A stretch of DNA of 64,000 nucleotides from RGIG426 sp045639905 (GTDB lineage: Bacteria; Bacillota; Clostridia; Oscillospirales; Acutalibacteraceae): assembly GCA_045639905.1 (NCBI GenBank), contig JAZUDZ010000026.1, forward strand, positions 174,828 to 238,827. The letters are read 5' to 3'. Both the position numbers and the translations under genes were made by a program. Shown here piece after piece: positions 1 to 8,971 of the stretch; positions within the stretch are counted from its first letter, which is position 1; every line of letters begins with the position of its first letter. The notes beneath the pieces were generated by a model. That model was not told the DNA's origin. It saw only the letters and a list, made by a program, of their open reading frames with translations, and ran no database searches.

Positions 1-150
1 AATCTTGCGAAAAGTCTTGGCACCGGCAACATGTCCAGCTTGTCTAGGAAGACCTCTCTTCTTTGCCCATCGCCCGTTTCCGTCCATAATGATTCCAATA
101 TGTTTGGGTAAAATCATATCGTTGCGGGACAGTGGTTCACGATTAACCAT
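1..150 (-). CDS. uppS: Isoprenyl transferase / undecaprenyl diphosphate synthase, N-terminal part
   Basis: Partial gene cut by the left edge; only the first 50 codons are visible. It starts at ATG 150. UppS condenses isopentenyl diphosphate units onto farnesyl diphosphate to make the C55 lipid carrier for peptidoglycan and other cell-wall polymers, at the cytoplasmic face of the membrane. The visible part holds the family's diphosphate-binding motif: IGIIMDGNGRWA at about residues 18-29, whose Asp is catalytic, followed by a conserved RxxGH-type segment (RQAGHVAGAK). The start is two bases from the frr stop, so it is the third gene of a pyrH-frr-uppS operon, the usual Firmicute order (cdsA and dxr usually follow outside the window). 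No anomaly is visible. Confidence 0.93.
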   Translation of the reverse strand, partial: MVNREPLSRNDMILPKHIGIIMDGNGRWAKKRGLPRQAGHVAGAKTFRKI

Positions 151-152
151 AC

Positions 153-707
153 TTACAGCTCCAGAATTTCTTTTTCTTTATCTTTCGCAATGACATCAAT
201 TTTCTTGCAATACTCGTCGGTCAGGTTTTGCATTCTCTTCTCAGCATCAGATAAGTCGTCTTCCGTTATAATAGAATCCTTTTTCAACGCCTTCAACTTA
301 TCAATACCATCACGACGAATAGTACGAATAGCTACTTTAGCTTCTTCACCATATTTCGAAATGTTTTTACAAAGTTCTTTACGGTGCTCCTCCGTTAATG
401 CCGGAAAGTTCAAGCGAATAATTTGTCCGTCATTCTGCGGATTAATTCCAATATCAGACACTAAAATAGCACGTTCAATATCCTTGAGCGAACTCTTATC
501 ATAAGGCTGAATTTTCAGCACACGCGGTTCAGGAGCGGAAACATTGGCAAGCTGTGTAACCGGAGTAAGTGTTCCGTAATACTCCACCATAACGCGGTTT
601 AAAACTGCTGCCGAAGCACGTCCGGCACGGATAGACGCAAAGTTTTCTTTAAGTGCGTCCACTGTTTTATTCATTTTCTCAGTTGATTTTTCAAATACCT
701 GATCCAT
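153..707 (-). CDS. frr: Ribosome recycling factor
   Basis: 184 residues, the normal family length (about 185). RRF binds the post-termination ribosome in the cytoplasm and, with EF-G, splits it into subunits. The whole protein matches the family: the N-terminal helix (DQVFEKSTEKMNKTVDALK), the RAGRAS segment near residue 28, a central domain with NDGQIIRLNFPALTEEHRKEL, and a Lys/Glu-rich C-terminal helix ending in EKEILEL. ATG 707 is preceded by a good GGAGG ribosome site. It lies 12 bases after pyrH and two bases before uppS, so the three genes are probably co-transcribed. Confidence 0.97.
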   Translation of the reverse strand: MDQVFEKSTEKMNKTVDALKENFASIRAGRASAAVLNRVMVEYYGTLTPVTQLANVSAPEPRVLKIQPYDKSSLKDIERAILVSDIGINPQNDGQIIRLNFPALTEEHRKELCKNISKYGEEAKVAIRTIRRDGIDKLKALKKDSIITEDDLSDAEKRMQNLTDEYCKKIDVIAKDKEKEILEL

Positions 708-719
708 AATGTACCTCCC

Positions 720-1424
720 TTATTTAACTATCGTACCTACGGTTTCTCCGCTGACAGCACGAACAATATTTTCAGGATCCTCTAAGTTAAACACCAACAA
801 CGGCATATGATTGTCTCTGCACATAGCTGCCGCCGTGGAATCCATAACTTTCAAATCCTTGTCCAAAACATCTTTAAACGAAATCTCATCATATTTCACA
901 GCATTGGGATTTGTTTTCGGGTCGGAATCATAAATCCCATCAACCATCGTGGCTTTAAAAATGATATCTGCATTAATTTCAACCGCTCTTAATACGGCTG
1001 CTGTATCTGTTGAAAAATACGGGCTGCCGGTTCCTCCGGCAAAAACAACAACTCTTCCTTTTTCCAAATGATGAACGGCACGATTGCGAATATAGGGTTC
1101 CGCAATCTGATTCATTTGAATAGCACTTTGAACACGAACATCAAGTCCAAGTTGTTCAAGAACATCACAAATTCCTAATGCATTGATTGCGGTTGCCAAC
1201 ATTCCCATATGGTCAGCGCGGGTACGGTCCATTTGACCGCTTTGTCGGCCACGCCAGAAATTACCGCCACCAACAACAACACCAACCTGGACACCGGCAT
1301 CAACGCATTTTTTTATAGGCTCACAATAGTGCTTCATAATTTCGAAATCCAAGCCCATTTCTTTTTGACCGGATAAAGCTTCTCCGCTTAATTTCAGTAA
1401 AATACGTTTAAACTTTGGTTGCAT
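720..1424 (-). CDS. pyrH: UMP kinase
   Basis: Cytoplasmic amino-acid-kinase-fold enzyme that phosphorylates UMP to UDP for pyrimidine nucleotide synthesis. Diagnostic segments are RILLKLSGEALSG near the N-terminus, GVVVGGGNFWRG at about residues 47-58, the MDRTRADHMGMLATAINA helix, FAGGTGSPYFSTDTAA (nucleotide binding), and KATMVDGIYDSDP. I chose ATG 1424 over an in-frame GTG at 1430 because the AGGAGG site at 1435-1440 is 10 bases from the ATG but only 4 from the GTG. First gene of the pyrH-frr-uppS operon; a promoter lies at 1458-1486. Confidence 0.96.
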   Translation of the reverse strand: MQPKFKRILLKLSGEALSGQKEMGLDFEIMKHYCEPIKKCVDAGVQVGVVVGGGNFWRGRQSGQMDRTRADHMGMLATAINALGICDVLEQLGLDVRVQSAIQMNQIAEPYIRNRAVHHLEKGRVVVFAGGTGSPYFSTDTAAVLRAVEINADIIFKATMVDGIYDSDPKTNPNAVKYDEISFKDVLDKDLKVMDSTAAAMCRDNHMPLLVFNLEDPENIVRAVSGETVGTIVK

Positions 1425-1457
1425 AAACACTCAACCTCCTACAGTTTCTTCCTTTAT

Positions 1458-1486
1458 ATATTACATTAAATGACATAAAAAGTAAA
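1458..1486 (-). promoter_or_regulatory. Probable sigma-A promoter of pyrH-frr-uppS
   Basis: On the minus strand, TTTACT (1486-1481) and TAATAT (1463-1458) are separated by 17 bases. The predicted start point is about 30 bases before the pyrH ribosome site. Sequence match only. Confidence 0.55.
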
Positions 1487-1556
1487 GATAATGTAACTGG
1501 AAAACCCATCTTCGGACAGATAATGTTTTGCAATACAAAAACAAACATCTATTCTA

Positions 1557-1585
1557 TTGAATTACCGTCCTAAATGCTGTATAAT
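1557..1585 (+). promoter_or_regulatory. Probable sigma-A promoter of ireB
   Basis: TTGAAT (1557-1562), 17-base spacer, perfect TATAAT (1580-1585). The expected transcript start is about 30 bases before the ireB ATG at 1623. Confidence 0.75.
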
Positions 1586-1622
1586 AACGATAAATTATGG
1601 AAAGATTTGGAGGTACTTAAAT

Positions 1623-1877
1623 ATGTTTGACAAGTCCCATAATACGCAAACTTTTACTCTTGCCGAGCGCAAAGAGCAAGAAATGAAGGAAATTCTTTCT
1701 ACCGTTTACGATGCATTAAAAGAAAAGGGCTATAACCCGATTAATCAAATTGTTGGATATCTTCTGTCTGAAGATCCGACCTACATCACAACCCACAACA
1801 ATGCACGCAATCTTATTCGCAAGGTCGACAGAGACGAGTTACTTCGTTGCCTTGTAAATTTTTATCTCAAAAATTAA
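1623..1877 (+). CDS. ireB: IreB family regulatory phosphoprotein
   Basis: 84 residues, small cytoplasmic protein of the IreB/DUF965 family (B. subtilis YrzL type). In Enterococcus the family member is a substrate of the PASTA kinase IreK and tunes cell-wall stress tolerance; that role here is inferred from family only. Family signatures are TFTLAERKEQEMKEIL, YDALKEKGYNPINQIVGYLLSEDPTYIT and ARNLIRKVDRDELL. ATG 1623 was chosen because TTGGAGG lies 8-10 bases upstream; a longer reading from 1557 would start inside the promoter. The neighbour is murC, so both flank cell-wall functions, but a terminator separates them. Confidence 0.93.
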   Translation: MFDKSHNTQTFTLAERKEQEMKEILSTVYDALKEKGYNPINQIVGYLLSEDPTYITTHNNARNLIRKVDRDELLRCLVNFYLKN

Positions 1878-1908
1878 AAAAGCCTTCTAAATATTGAAGG
1901 CTTTTTCC
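1877..1908 (+). terminator. Rho-independent terminator after ireB
   Basis: Perfect 11-bp stem (arms 1877-1887 and 1896-1906, core GCCTTC/GAAGGC) ending in a T tract, immediately after the ireB stop codon. Confidence 0.85.
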
Positions 1909-1936
1909 TATTTTTATTCGTTGAGGGGCGTACATT

Positions 1937-3307
1937 GTGAAAAAGACATATGAATTTCCGGACAACACCAAACATATACACTTTGTCGGAATCGGCGGGA
2001 GTGGAATGAGCCCATTAGCCGAAATTCTGAAGGGTGATGGCTATGACATTACCGGATCAGATAACAGCGAATCAGATAATTTGGACAGAATGCGCAACAT
2101 CGGCATTCCAGTTTCGCTTGGGCATTCCGCGGACAACATCAATGGTGCAGATATTGTCGTTTATACAGCTGCCGTTAATCAAGACAATCCGGAACTGGTT
2201 GCGGCAAAAGAACAAAACATTCCGCTTTTAGAACGAGCGAAACTTCTTGGAATCATCACTCGTGCATACAAAAATACAATCGCGATTTCAGGAACACACG
2301 GAAAAACTTCCACCACATCTATGCTTTCTCAGGTAATGATGGAGGCCAACTATGACCCTTCTTTATTTATCGGTGGACGTCTTCCTCTTATAAATGCAAA
2401 TGGACGTTTTGGCGAAAGTGAAACAATGATCTGCGAGGCCTGTGAATTCATGGACCACTACCATGAAATGACGCCATACATTTCGATCATATTAAATGTT
2501 GATGCTGATCATTTAGATTACTTCGGCACATTGGAAAATGTAATTAATTCATTCCACAAATTTGCCACATTAACAAAACAATACATTATATACAACGGTG
2601 ATGACGAAAACAGTGTCAAGGCCGTAAATGATATTGAGAATGACAAATTGATTTCCTTCGGAACAAGCGAGTCATGTACATGGTATGCAAAAAATATTCA
2701 TATTTATGAAAAAGCTTGTTTTGCATATGATTTATATAAAAACGGCACATTTATTCACGAAGTAAAACTCGGGGTTCCGGGAAAACACCATGTTTTCAAC
2801 TCTATGGCAGTCATTATCGCCGCAACATTGTCCGGTGTTGAACTTGAACAAATCTTAACCAGCATAAAACATTTTCACGGTGCTGGTAGACGTTTCGAAC
2901 ACATTTGTGAAAAGAACGGGATTACGATAATCGATGATTTTGCTCATCATCCAACGGAAATTCGTGCGACTTTATCAACTGCAACGCAAATGAATTACAG
3001 TCATGTTTGGGCCATCTTCCAGCCTTATACCTACTCTCGTACAGCAATGCATTTACAAGCATTTGCAGATGCTCTTTCACTTGCAGACACAGCCATCGTA
3101 AGTGAAATAATGGGTTCACGTGAAGTAAACAACTGGAATGTTAAAGCAACTCAAATTACCGATTTGATGGCTAATGGTATATATATTCCAACCTTTGAAG
3201 AAATATGTGATTATATATTAACCAACGCCAAACCCGGTGATTTGATAATTACTATGGGTGGCGGCAATGTATACCGCTGTGCACGGATGATTGCAGAAAA
3301 ATTGTAA
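1937..3307 (+). CDS. murC: UDP-N-acetylmuramate--L-alanine ligase
   Basis: 456 residues, normal for MurC. It adds L-alanine to UDP-MurNAc with ATP, the first peptide step of peptidoglycan synthesis in the cytoplasm. Three Mur-ligase domains are seen in order: a Rossmann-type UDP-binding domain (HFVGIGGSGMSPLAEIL at 15-31, then GSDNSES), the ATPase domain (P-loop SGTHGKTSTTSM near 117), and the C-terminal domain (IIDDFAHHPTEI, QPYTYSRT). The start is GTG 1937, with GAGGGG about 8 bases upstream; no better ATG exists. Monocistronic, between two terminators. Confidence 0.96.
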   Translation: MKKTYEFPDNTKHIHFVGIGGSGMSPLAEILKGDGYDITGSDNSESDNLDRMRNIGIPVSLGHSADNINGADIVVYTAAVNQDNPELVAAKEQNIPLLERAKLLGIITRAYKNTIAISGTHGKTSTTSMLSQVMMEANYDPSLFIGGRLPLINANGRFGESETMICEACEFMDHYHEMTPYISIILNVDADHLDYFGTLENVINSFHKFATLTKQYIIYNGDDENSVKAVNDIENDKLISFGTSESCTWYAKNIHIYEKACFAYDLYKNGTFIHEVKLGVPGKHHVFNSMAVIIAATLSGVELEQILTSIKHFHGAGRRFEHICEKNGITIIDDFAHHPTEIRATLSTATQMNYSHVWAIFQPYTYSRTAMHLQAFADALSLADTAIVSEIMGSREVNNWNVKATQITDLMANGIYIPTFEEICDYILTNAKPGDLIITMGGGNVYRCARMIAEKL

Positions 3308-3317
3308 CACAAGCAAA

Positions 3318-3353
3318 AAGAGACCTGATTTTGCAAAAAATCAGGTCTCTTCT
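3318..3353. terminator. Bidirectional terminator between murC and the LRR gene
   Basis: 15-bp stem (3318-3332 with 3337-3351, core GAGACCTGATTTT/AAATCAGGTCTC) with A-rich and T-rich flanks. It serves both convergent genes. Confidence 0.85.
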
Positions 3354-3354
3354 T

Positions 3355-5484
3355 TTATCTTTTTTTCTTTCCTATAATAATAAAACTAACACAAACTACT
3401 ACAAAAAACAGAAGCCCAACCGTAGTCCAAATATATAATGCTTTTGGATTAATTTTCTTAGTCGGTTGTTTTATTGGTGTCGTAACAGAAGAATCATTGT
3501 CCTTTGTCGTTCGCGCAGCCAGCTCATTAACATCTTGATCTGTAACACCGAACTTTAAGCCATTGTTGGTTGCATAGACTTTTGCAGTTGACTGCTCAAA
3601 TCCATATATAATTAAATCCTCAGAACAATCCGCAAAAACATCCGAACCTATCGAGGCAGACGCATTCAAAAAAGTAACACTTTTGAGTGTTGTATTGCCT
3701 GCAAAAGCACTATCTGCCACTTTAGAATTGTACAAATCCAACACTAGGTTTTCTGTTTTACTGGTACACAAGTACGAGTACAAAACTTTCATATCAGAAC
3801 TGTAAAGTCCATCATCTGCGAAAACGAATTTCTCGTTTTTCTTGGAAACTTCAACTTTTTCCAGTTTCTTACAAAATGCAAAAATGCCGCCTTCAACTTC
3901 ATTCACAGTTGACGGAATTAGTATTTCTTTGATTAGTGTTCCCTGAAACGCTCGAGCCCCAATACTTTCCAACCCGTCATGAAGTTCTATAGATGTAAGA
4001 TTTTTACACATGGCAAACGCATAGCTTTGAACCTTTTTAACCTTCGAATCAACAGAAAAAGCCGCACCCGGCTTGGCGCAAGGATAGCACACTAGCTCTG
4101 TTCCATCAGCAGAATACAAAATACCATCGACAGAAGAGAACAATGTACTCCCTTTTTCAACGGATATCTCTTCCAGCGCGTCACAACCTATAAAGAGTCC
4201 TTCACCAACAGATGTTAAACCTTTTGGAACGGTTATTTTTTTAAGGGCAGTACATCCAAAAAACACATAAGAACCAAACTGGTCCAATTGACTCGGAAGC
4301 TTAATTGACGACAAACCCGTACATTCTGCAAACGCTTCGTCTCCTATAATAGTGACAGAAGGCGGGATATCCAAAGAAGATAATTCCTTGCACCCATAAA
4401 AAGCATCCGGATGAATCGTTTTCACAGAATTCGGAATGGTGATTTTATTTAGAGAAGTGCAATTGGCAAATGCATAATCGGAAATTTCAAGAAGAGTAGA
4501 CGGAAGTTTTACGGTTTTTAATGTTTTATTCTCAGAGAAACTTTCAACATCAAGAACAGTGACACCAGACGGAACAGTAAAGGAAGATGCCGTATTTCCT
4601 TCCGGATAATAAATCAATTTAGACTTATCCGCTGAGTATAAAACACCGTCCACTGTTTTAAAGAACTTATTTTCAGAATCTACTTTAACACTGTTAAGTT
4701 GTGTACACTTTAACAGAACACCTGCACCAAAGTTTTGAATATTCTTGGTAAGTGTAAAAGTCTTTAATGCTTTACAAAAATAAAAAGCATAATCACCGAT
4801 TGAAGTAAGTGTTTCCGGGAAGGATATGGCGGTTAAAGAATGACAATCATAAAAAGAATAATTACCAATCGCAACCAGTTGGCTTGGAAGTTTAATTGTC
4901 TTTAAACTCTCGCATGCATAAACACCATAGTCCCCGATGGCTTTCATTGTGTCGGGAAGTTCAATATTGGTTAAATTAAAACAAGCATAAAACATATATG
5001 CAGGTAATACTTCAACGGATTCAGGTACACTAAACGATTTTAAAGAAGAACAATAATAGAATAAATAATCTCCAAGCGACTCTATCTTATTGCCCAACTT
5101 AACAGACTCGAGTTTTTCACAAAAATAAAAAGCACCGGCACCAATTTTTGTAATTGAGTCCGGCAAAACAAGTGATGTCATTGAACTGTTTGAAAAACAA
5201 TAATTATCAATTGCAACAACCGGCAAATCTCCAACCTTAGACGGGATTGTCACGTCGTTTAATTCACCACTAAAACTCGAAATCGTAATTTCGTCGTTTT
5301 CAACCGTATAAAGTAAAGTGCCACCATCTGTTTCTAGAGATTGATAAGTGACTTGTGATACATCCGATTCCTCAGCATTTACATTCACGAAAGTTGGATA
5401 AATAGCTAAGAACAGGAACATCAGCGCAACTAGAATAATCAATGCTCTTTTCAATATTTTATTCCAAAAATCTTTAAATCTCAT
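3355..5484 (-). CDS. BspA-type leucine-rich-repeat surface protein, membrane anchored
   Basis: About 709 residues. An N-terminal signal/membrane segment (ILKRALIILVALMFLFLAIY) is followed by roughly 20 BspA/Treponema-type leucine-rich repeats, each about 23 residues with patterns such as IGDYAFYFCKALKTF and LTSIGDYAF. Two copies of a YSADxxxLxxYP insert interrupt the repeats. A C-terminal helix (TTVGLLFFVVVCVSFIII) ends in GKKKR, so the protein is probably anchored in the membrane with repeats outside. BspA repeats commonly mediate binding to host or other-cell proteins; the ligand is unknown. ATG 5484 was preferred to ATG 5493 because GGAGG abuts the latter but sits 9 bases from the former. 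No dockerin and no LPXTG motif. Confidence 0.88.
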   Translation of the reverse strand: MRFKDFWNKILKRALIILVALMFLFLAIYPTFVNVNAEESDVSQVTYQSLETDGGTLLYTVENDEITISSFSGELNDVTIPSKVGDLPVVAIDNYCFSNSSMTSLVLPDSITKIGAGAFYFCEKLESVKLGNKIESLGDYLFYYCSSLKSFSVPESVEVLPAYMFYACFNLTNIELPDTMKAIGDYGVYACESLKTIKLPSQLVAIGNYSFYDCHSLTAISFPETLTSIGDYAFYFCKALKTFTLTKNIQNFGAGVLLKCTQLNSVKVDSENKFFKTVDGVLYSADKSKLIYYPEGNTASSFTVPSGVTVLDVESFSENKTLKTVKLPSTLLEISDYAFANCTSLNKITIPNSVKTIHPDAFYGCKELSSLDIPPSVTIIGDEAFAECTGLSSIKLPSQLDQFGSYVFFGCTALKKITVPKGLTSVGEGLFIGCDALEEISVEKGSTLFSSVDGILYSADGTELVCYPCAKPGAAFSVDSKVKKVQSYAFAMCKNLTSIELHDGLESIGARAFQGTLIKEILIPSTVNEVEGGIFAFCKKLEKVEVSKKNEKFVFADDGLYSSDMKVLYSYLCTSKTENLVLDLYNSKVADSAFAGNTTLKSVTFLNASASIGSDVFADCSEDLIIYGFEQSTAKVYATNNGLKFGVTDQDVNELAARTTKDNDSSVTTPIKQPTKKINPKALYIWTTVGLLFFVVVCVSFIIIGKKKR

Positions 5485-5591
5485 TCTATACATCCTCCAA
5501 GAGAATACTACTTGAAAATGATATACTTTTTCCTGTTTTCTGTCAAGAAATCAATAGAAAAAGGAGAAGTTCTTAGCTTCTCCTTTTCACG

Positions 5592-7283
5592 TCAAATAGT
5601 TTCTACACCAGCTATATACTTTCGCAAGTACAAAACATCTTTCATATCAATTGTCTGATCCTTATTCACATCGGCGTTCACGATGTTGAACAAAGTATCT
5701 GCAGGAAATCCTGCAATATAACGACGCATAGCAAGAACATCTTTCATATCTACCTGACCATCTTCATAGGCATCACCTAAAAGAATATTCGATGATTCTT
5801 CCTCGGATACGTCCTGAGGCTCGGTCGTAATCGGTGTGTAGCCAGTAAGACGGTAGACTTCAATCGTCAAACCGGTCAAAGTTAATGTGGTAGACCGTTC
5901 TTCAATATAAAGCAAAATACCGTCTTTCTCGTTGGTAAATTCGCCGTATTTTTCCTCTTTGCTGTTATACAGGTCATGAATATAGGAAATCTCTGTGTTG
6001 AGAACACCTTTTCGAATTGTTGTACCATTCGGATAGTCATCTTTAGTGTGACCTGTACTCCCAGCCCAGAAATCCCATTTGTTTGTATGGTCAAACAAGC
6101 AAGGATAACAATACGTACTAGAAGAGGTCATAACTTCGATAGTAATTTTATAATACTCTCCACGACTTCCGTAAATCAAACCATTTTCAGCAAAGTCATC
6201 GCGAAGGGCTTTGGCGAGTTCTGGGTTTGAGTAAATCACATAGGAATCCCCTTGAATAAATTCCTGATAATTCAAGTCATGATTCTCATAAAGAACTTTC
6301 CGCTCGATTTCGCCTCCGCTAACCTCTCCACCACCTATAGTCGTAGTTGCATTGGGGTCCGGAAGATCACCTTGCAATTTATAAAAACTTCTATTTTGGT
6401 GAATTGACATACCGTATCCGATATCTAGATTCGCTTCTTTCAAATAATTGAATACTAAATCAATTTGCTTGTATAATTCCTTTTTTGTTTTATCGTGGAA
6501 ATCAACACCTACACCCTCATTCGCGTTATCTGTTTCAACGCCAAACAAGACATCACAGCCATATTTTTTGCACGCAGCAAGCGGAATCGCTCCAACACTA
6601 AATATTTTTTCGGCGTTGGTACGATATGACATAAGAGTCATATAATCAATATTGGCAGCGATAATGTTATACATTCCATTAACACCGTTAAGTGAAACGG
6701 TTGAATCATTCCATTTAGTGCAGTTAACATCAACGCCAATCGGAATGCCAGCATCCCTCAGAACGGATAGCCCACCAATAAAGTTCTCACAGTAATCTTT
6801 ATTGGACGTAAAGCCTTCAATATCAAAATGATAACCAAACAAATTATCCTCAGGATACTCAGTCATATAATTTGTATATGCAACCAGAAGCTCACTTATC
6901 AATGTGTTACCAGCATTACAAATATCCTTTTCGTCGTACAAAATGGCCACACGCATTTCACGTTTATTCGCTTCTGTAATAAACGTATGTAAATTCTGAC
7001 GGGTTGTAGAATTGGATACCATATCATAATAGCCGTAATAGTATATTTCCGTGATACCGGCTTCTTTGAAAAAATCAAGATATTGCGTTCTTAAACTAGC
7101 ATCATTTCCATCTTCCGGCCACCACCACCAAAGACCCATTCGCCTTCCTGAATTAATAGAGACAGTTGAGTCAGAATCACCATTCTCGGCCAAGGACGAC
7201 ACGACCGGAATCATAGCCAAGATAAATAAAAAACAAACAACCATTGTTATGAATTTGAATGCATTTGAAAAAAGTTTACTCAC
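5592..7283 (-). CDS. Secreted dockerin protein, WWW/DIE barrel family, copy A
   Basis: About 563 residues; I do not recognise a named family. Order: signal peptide (hydrophobic 11-31), a domain at about 45-305, a beta-rich domain at about 315-490, and a C-terminal type I dockerin (last 60 residues). The first domain shows eight hydrophobic strand-like segments in sequence: RRMGLWWWW, EIYYYGY, MRVAILYD, GYHFDIEG (154-156 DIE), PIGVDVNC, IDYMTLMSYR, CDVLFGVE and IGYGMSIHQ. That order resembles a (beta/alpha)8 glycosidase-type barrel with an acidic pair on strand 4, as in GH18 and relatives (inference). The two dockerin repeats are GDAYEDGQVDMKDVL and ADVNKDQTIDMKDVL. Start GTG 7283: AAAGGGG lies 7 bases upstream, and an earlier ATG would overlap gene B. 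Last gene of the three-copy operon. Confidence 0.85.
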   Translation of the reverse strand: MSKLFSNAFKFITMVVCFLFILAMIPVVSSLAENGDSDSTVSINSGRRMGLWWWWPEDGNDASLRTQYLDFFKEAGITEIYYYGYYDMVSNSTTRQNLHTFITEANKREMRVAILYDEKDICNAGNTLISELLVAYTNYMTEYPEDNLFGYHFDIEGFTSNKDYCENFIGGLSVLRDAGIPIGVDVNCTKWNDSTVSLNGVNGMYNIIAANIDYMTLMSYRTNAEKIFSVGAIPLAACKKYGCDVLFGVETDNANEGVGVDFHDKTKKELYKQIDLVFNYLKEANLDIGYGMSIHQNRSFYKLQGDLPDPNATTTIGGGEVSGGEIERKVLYENHDLNYQEFIQGDSYVIYSNPELAKALRDDFAENGLIYGSRGEYYKITIEVMTSSSTYCYPCLFDHTNKWDFWAGSTGHTKDDYPNGTTIRKGVLNTEISYIHDLYNSKEEKYGEFTNEKDGILLYIEERSTTLTLTGLTIEVYRLTGYTPITTEPQDVSEEESSNILLGDAYEDGQVDMKDVLAMRRYIAGFPADTLFNIVNADVNKDQTIDMKDVLYLRKYIAGVETI

Positions 7284-7299
7284 AAAAATACCCCTTTCA

Positions 7300-8952
7300 T
7301 TAAGCAGATTCGCCCGATTTTGCAATTAACTTTCTCAAAAACAGGACATCTTTCATGTCAACTGTTGCATCCTGATTGACATCAGAATTAGACAAAGAGA
7401 ATACGCTGCCTGTTTCCATACGAGCCAAATATTTGCGAATACATAGAACATCTTTCATATCGATAATTCCATCCGTATAGGAATCCCCAAGTAAAACATC
7501 TTCCTCGGAGGTCCCTGCATTTTCCAATCGAACCACTTCAATTTTCACAGAAGATATTGAACAAGTAGAATCATTCCCTACACCATATAATAAGATACCA
7601 TCTAAGTCACTCGAAAATTCCCCATATCGGCTCTCTTTTGCGTTATATACATCATGAATGATAGTAGATATTTCTGTAAAGGTTCTTCGCTTTACGTCAC
7701 AATTAATGCTATCATTATGATAATCGCCTGTCGTGCCTTTCCAAAATTCATAACCGTTCGTAGCATCATATAAGCAAGCGTTTATTGTGATATTATGAGT
7801 CGAATAAACTCCAAGTGTAATCTTATAATACTCACCCATATATCCGTGAATAACACCGTTTTCCTCAAAATCCCGATGAAGTGCTTGAGCGATTTCAGGA
7901 GTTGTCAAATGGAAGGCGTTTCCGCTCTCATCTAATTCACCCGAAATATTCAAATCATTGGCTTCATACAGCACGGATGAGTTTAATTCCTCGTCTGTAG
8001 ACCACTCCGGATCATAATCCGAAGCATTCACATACGGTCCCGGCAAACACCCTCGCAAATTGTAAAGAGCGCTGGCATGATGTAAGGCTATTCCATACTC
8101 TATTTGAAGGTTTTGACTTGTCAGACTGTCAATAACCTTATGCACTTCCTGAAGCATATAGCCAATATCTTTACCGGAAAAATCTATACTGCTTCCCTCT
8201 TTCGAGTCGCCACCTTCTGCGCCGTATAAACAGTCACAGTTATACTGTTTACAAATTTCAAAAGCTTTTTTTCCAAAATCCAGGATTGATTCAGCTGTAG
8301 TTCGATAGGACATTAGTGTCATATAATCAATATGCGTTGCCAGAATTTGATAAAACCCATCCACATTGTCATAGGAAACAGGCGTTCTATCCCAAGCACA
8401 ATTCACATCAACACCGACCGGAATTCCTTTAGAAGTAAGCAATTTGTATGAGGTTCCGATAAAGTTTGTACAATAGTCTTGGAAAGAAGAAAACCCCTCA
8501 ATATCAAAGTGGAAGCCGTAAATATCATCGTCCGGAAACATCTCGCAGTAACGAAGATATGCGTCCTGGAGTTTTTGTATATTGGAATCTCCTTCATTAC
8601 ACACATTAATGTTATCATACAATAATGCGACCCGCATTCCATGTGCATTGGCAGCTTCAATAAAAGTGTGTAGTGTACTTCTCGCAGCGTCACTTGATTT
8701 TAATCTTGATGTATCATAAAAATAGATCTCCGTGACACCCATATTTTCGTAGAAGTTCAAATATTTATCTCTAAGCGGCAAATTATATGCATCTGCTGAA
8801 TTCCACCACCACAGGCCTATTCGGGGAGAATTTGATTTGGAAGAATCATCATTTGCAGCCGAATCAGCCATTACAATCAATGTAGAGAAAATAAGTGCAA
8901 AGATTAATACGACTGATAACAACCGCACCCCCCACTTAAAACACAAATGCAT
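7300..8952 (-). CDS. Secreted dockerin protein, WWW/DIE barrel family, copy B
   Basis: 550 residues, paralogue of its two neighbours with the same architecture: signal peptide (about 8-30), barrel-like domain beginning PRIGLWWWN near residue 43, FHFDIEGF (DIE at 150-152), IDYMTLMSYRT, CDCLYGAEGGDS and YGIALHHASALYNL, then a beta-rich domain with YKITLGVYS and EFWKGTTGDYHND, and a dockerin at the C-terminus (GDSYTDGIIDMKDVL and SDVNQDATVDMKDVL). Identity to copies A and C is only moderate by eye, so the duplication is not recent. ATG 8952 follows an AGAAGGTG site. It is 19 bases after copy C and 16 before copy A, so all three are one operon. It probably acts outside the cell on a polysaccharide or glycan, bound to a cohesin scaffold; the substrate is unknown. 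Confidence 0.85.
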   Translation of the reverse strand: MHLCFKWGVRLLSVVLIFALIFSTLIVMADSAANDDSSKSNSPRIGLWWWNSADAYNLPLRDKYLNFYENMGVTEIYFYDTSRLKSSDAARSTLHTFIEAANAHGMRVALLYDNINVCNEGDSNIQKLQDAYLRYCEMFPDDDIYGFHFDIEGFSSFQDYCTNFIGTSYKLLTSKGIPVGVDVNCAWDRTPVSYDNVDGFYQILATHIDYMTLMSYRTTAESILDFGKKAFEICKQYNCDCLYGAEGGDSKEGSSIDFSGKDIGYMLQEVHKVIDSLTSQNLQIEYGIALHHASALYNLRGCLPGPYVNASDYDPEWSTDEELNSSVLYEANDLNISGELDESGNAFHLTTPEIAQALHRDFEENGVIHGYMGEYYKITLGVYSTHNITINACLYDATNGYEFWKGTTGDYHNDSINCDVKRRTFTEISTIIHDVYNAKESRYGEFSSDLDGILLYGVGNDSTCSISSVKIEVVRLENAGTSEEDVLLGDSYTDGIIDMKDVLCIRKYLARMETGSVFSLSNSDVNQDATVDMKDVLFLRKLIAKSGESA

Positions 8953-8971
8953 TTAAGCACCTTCTCTCAAA

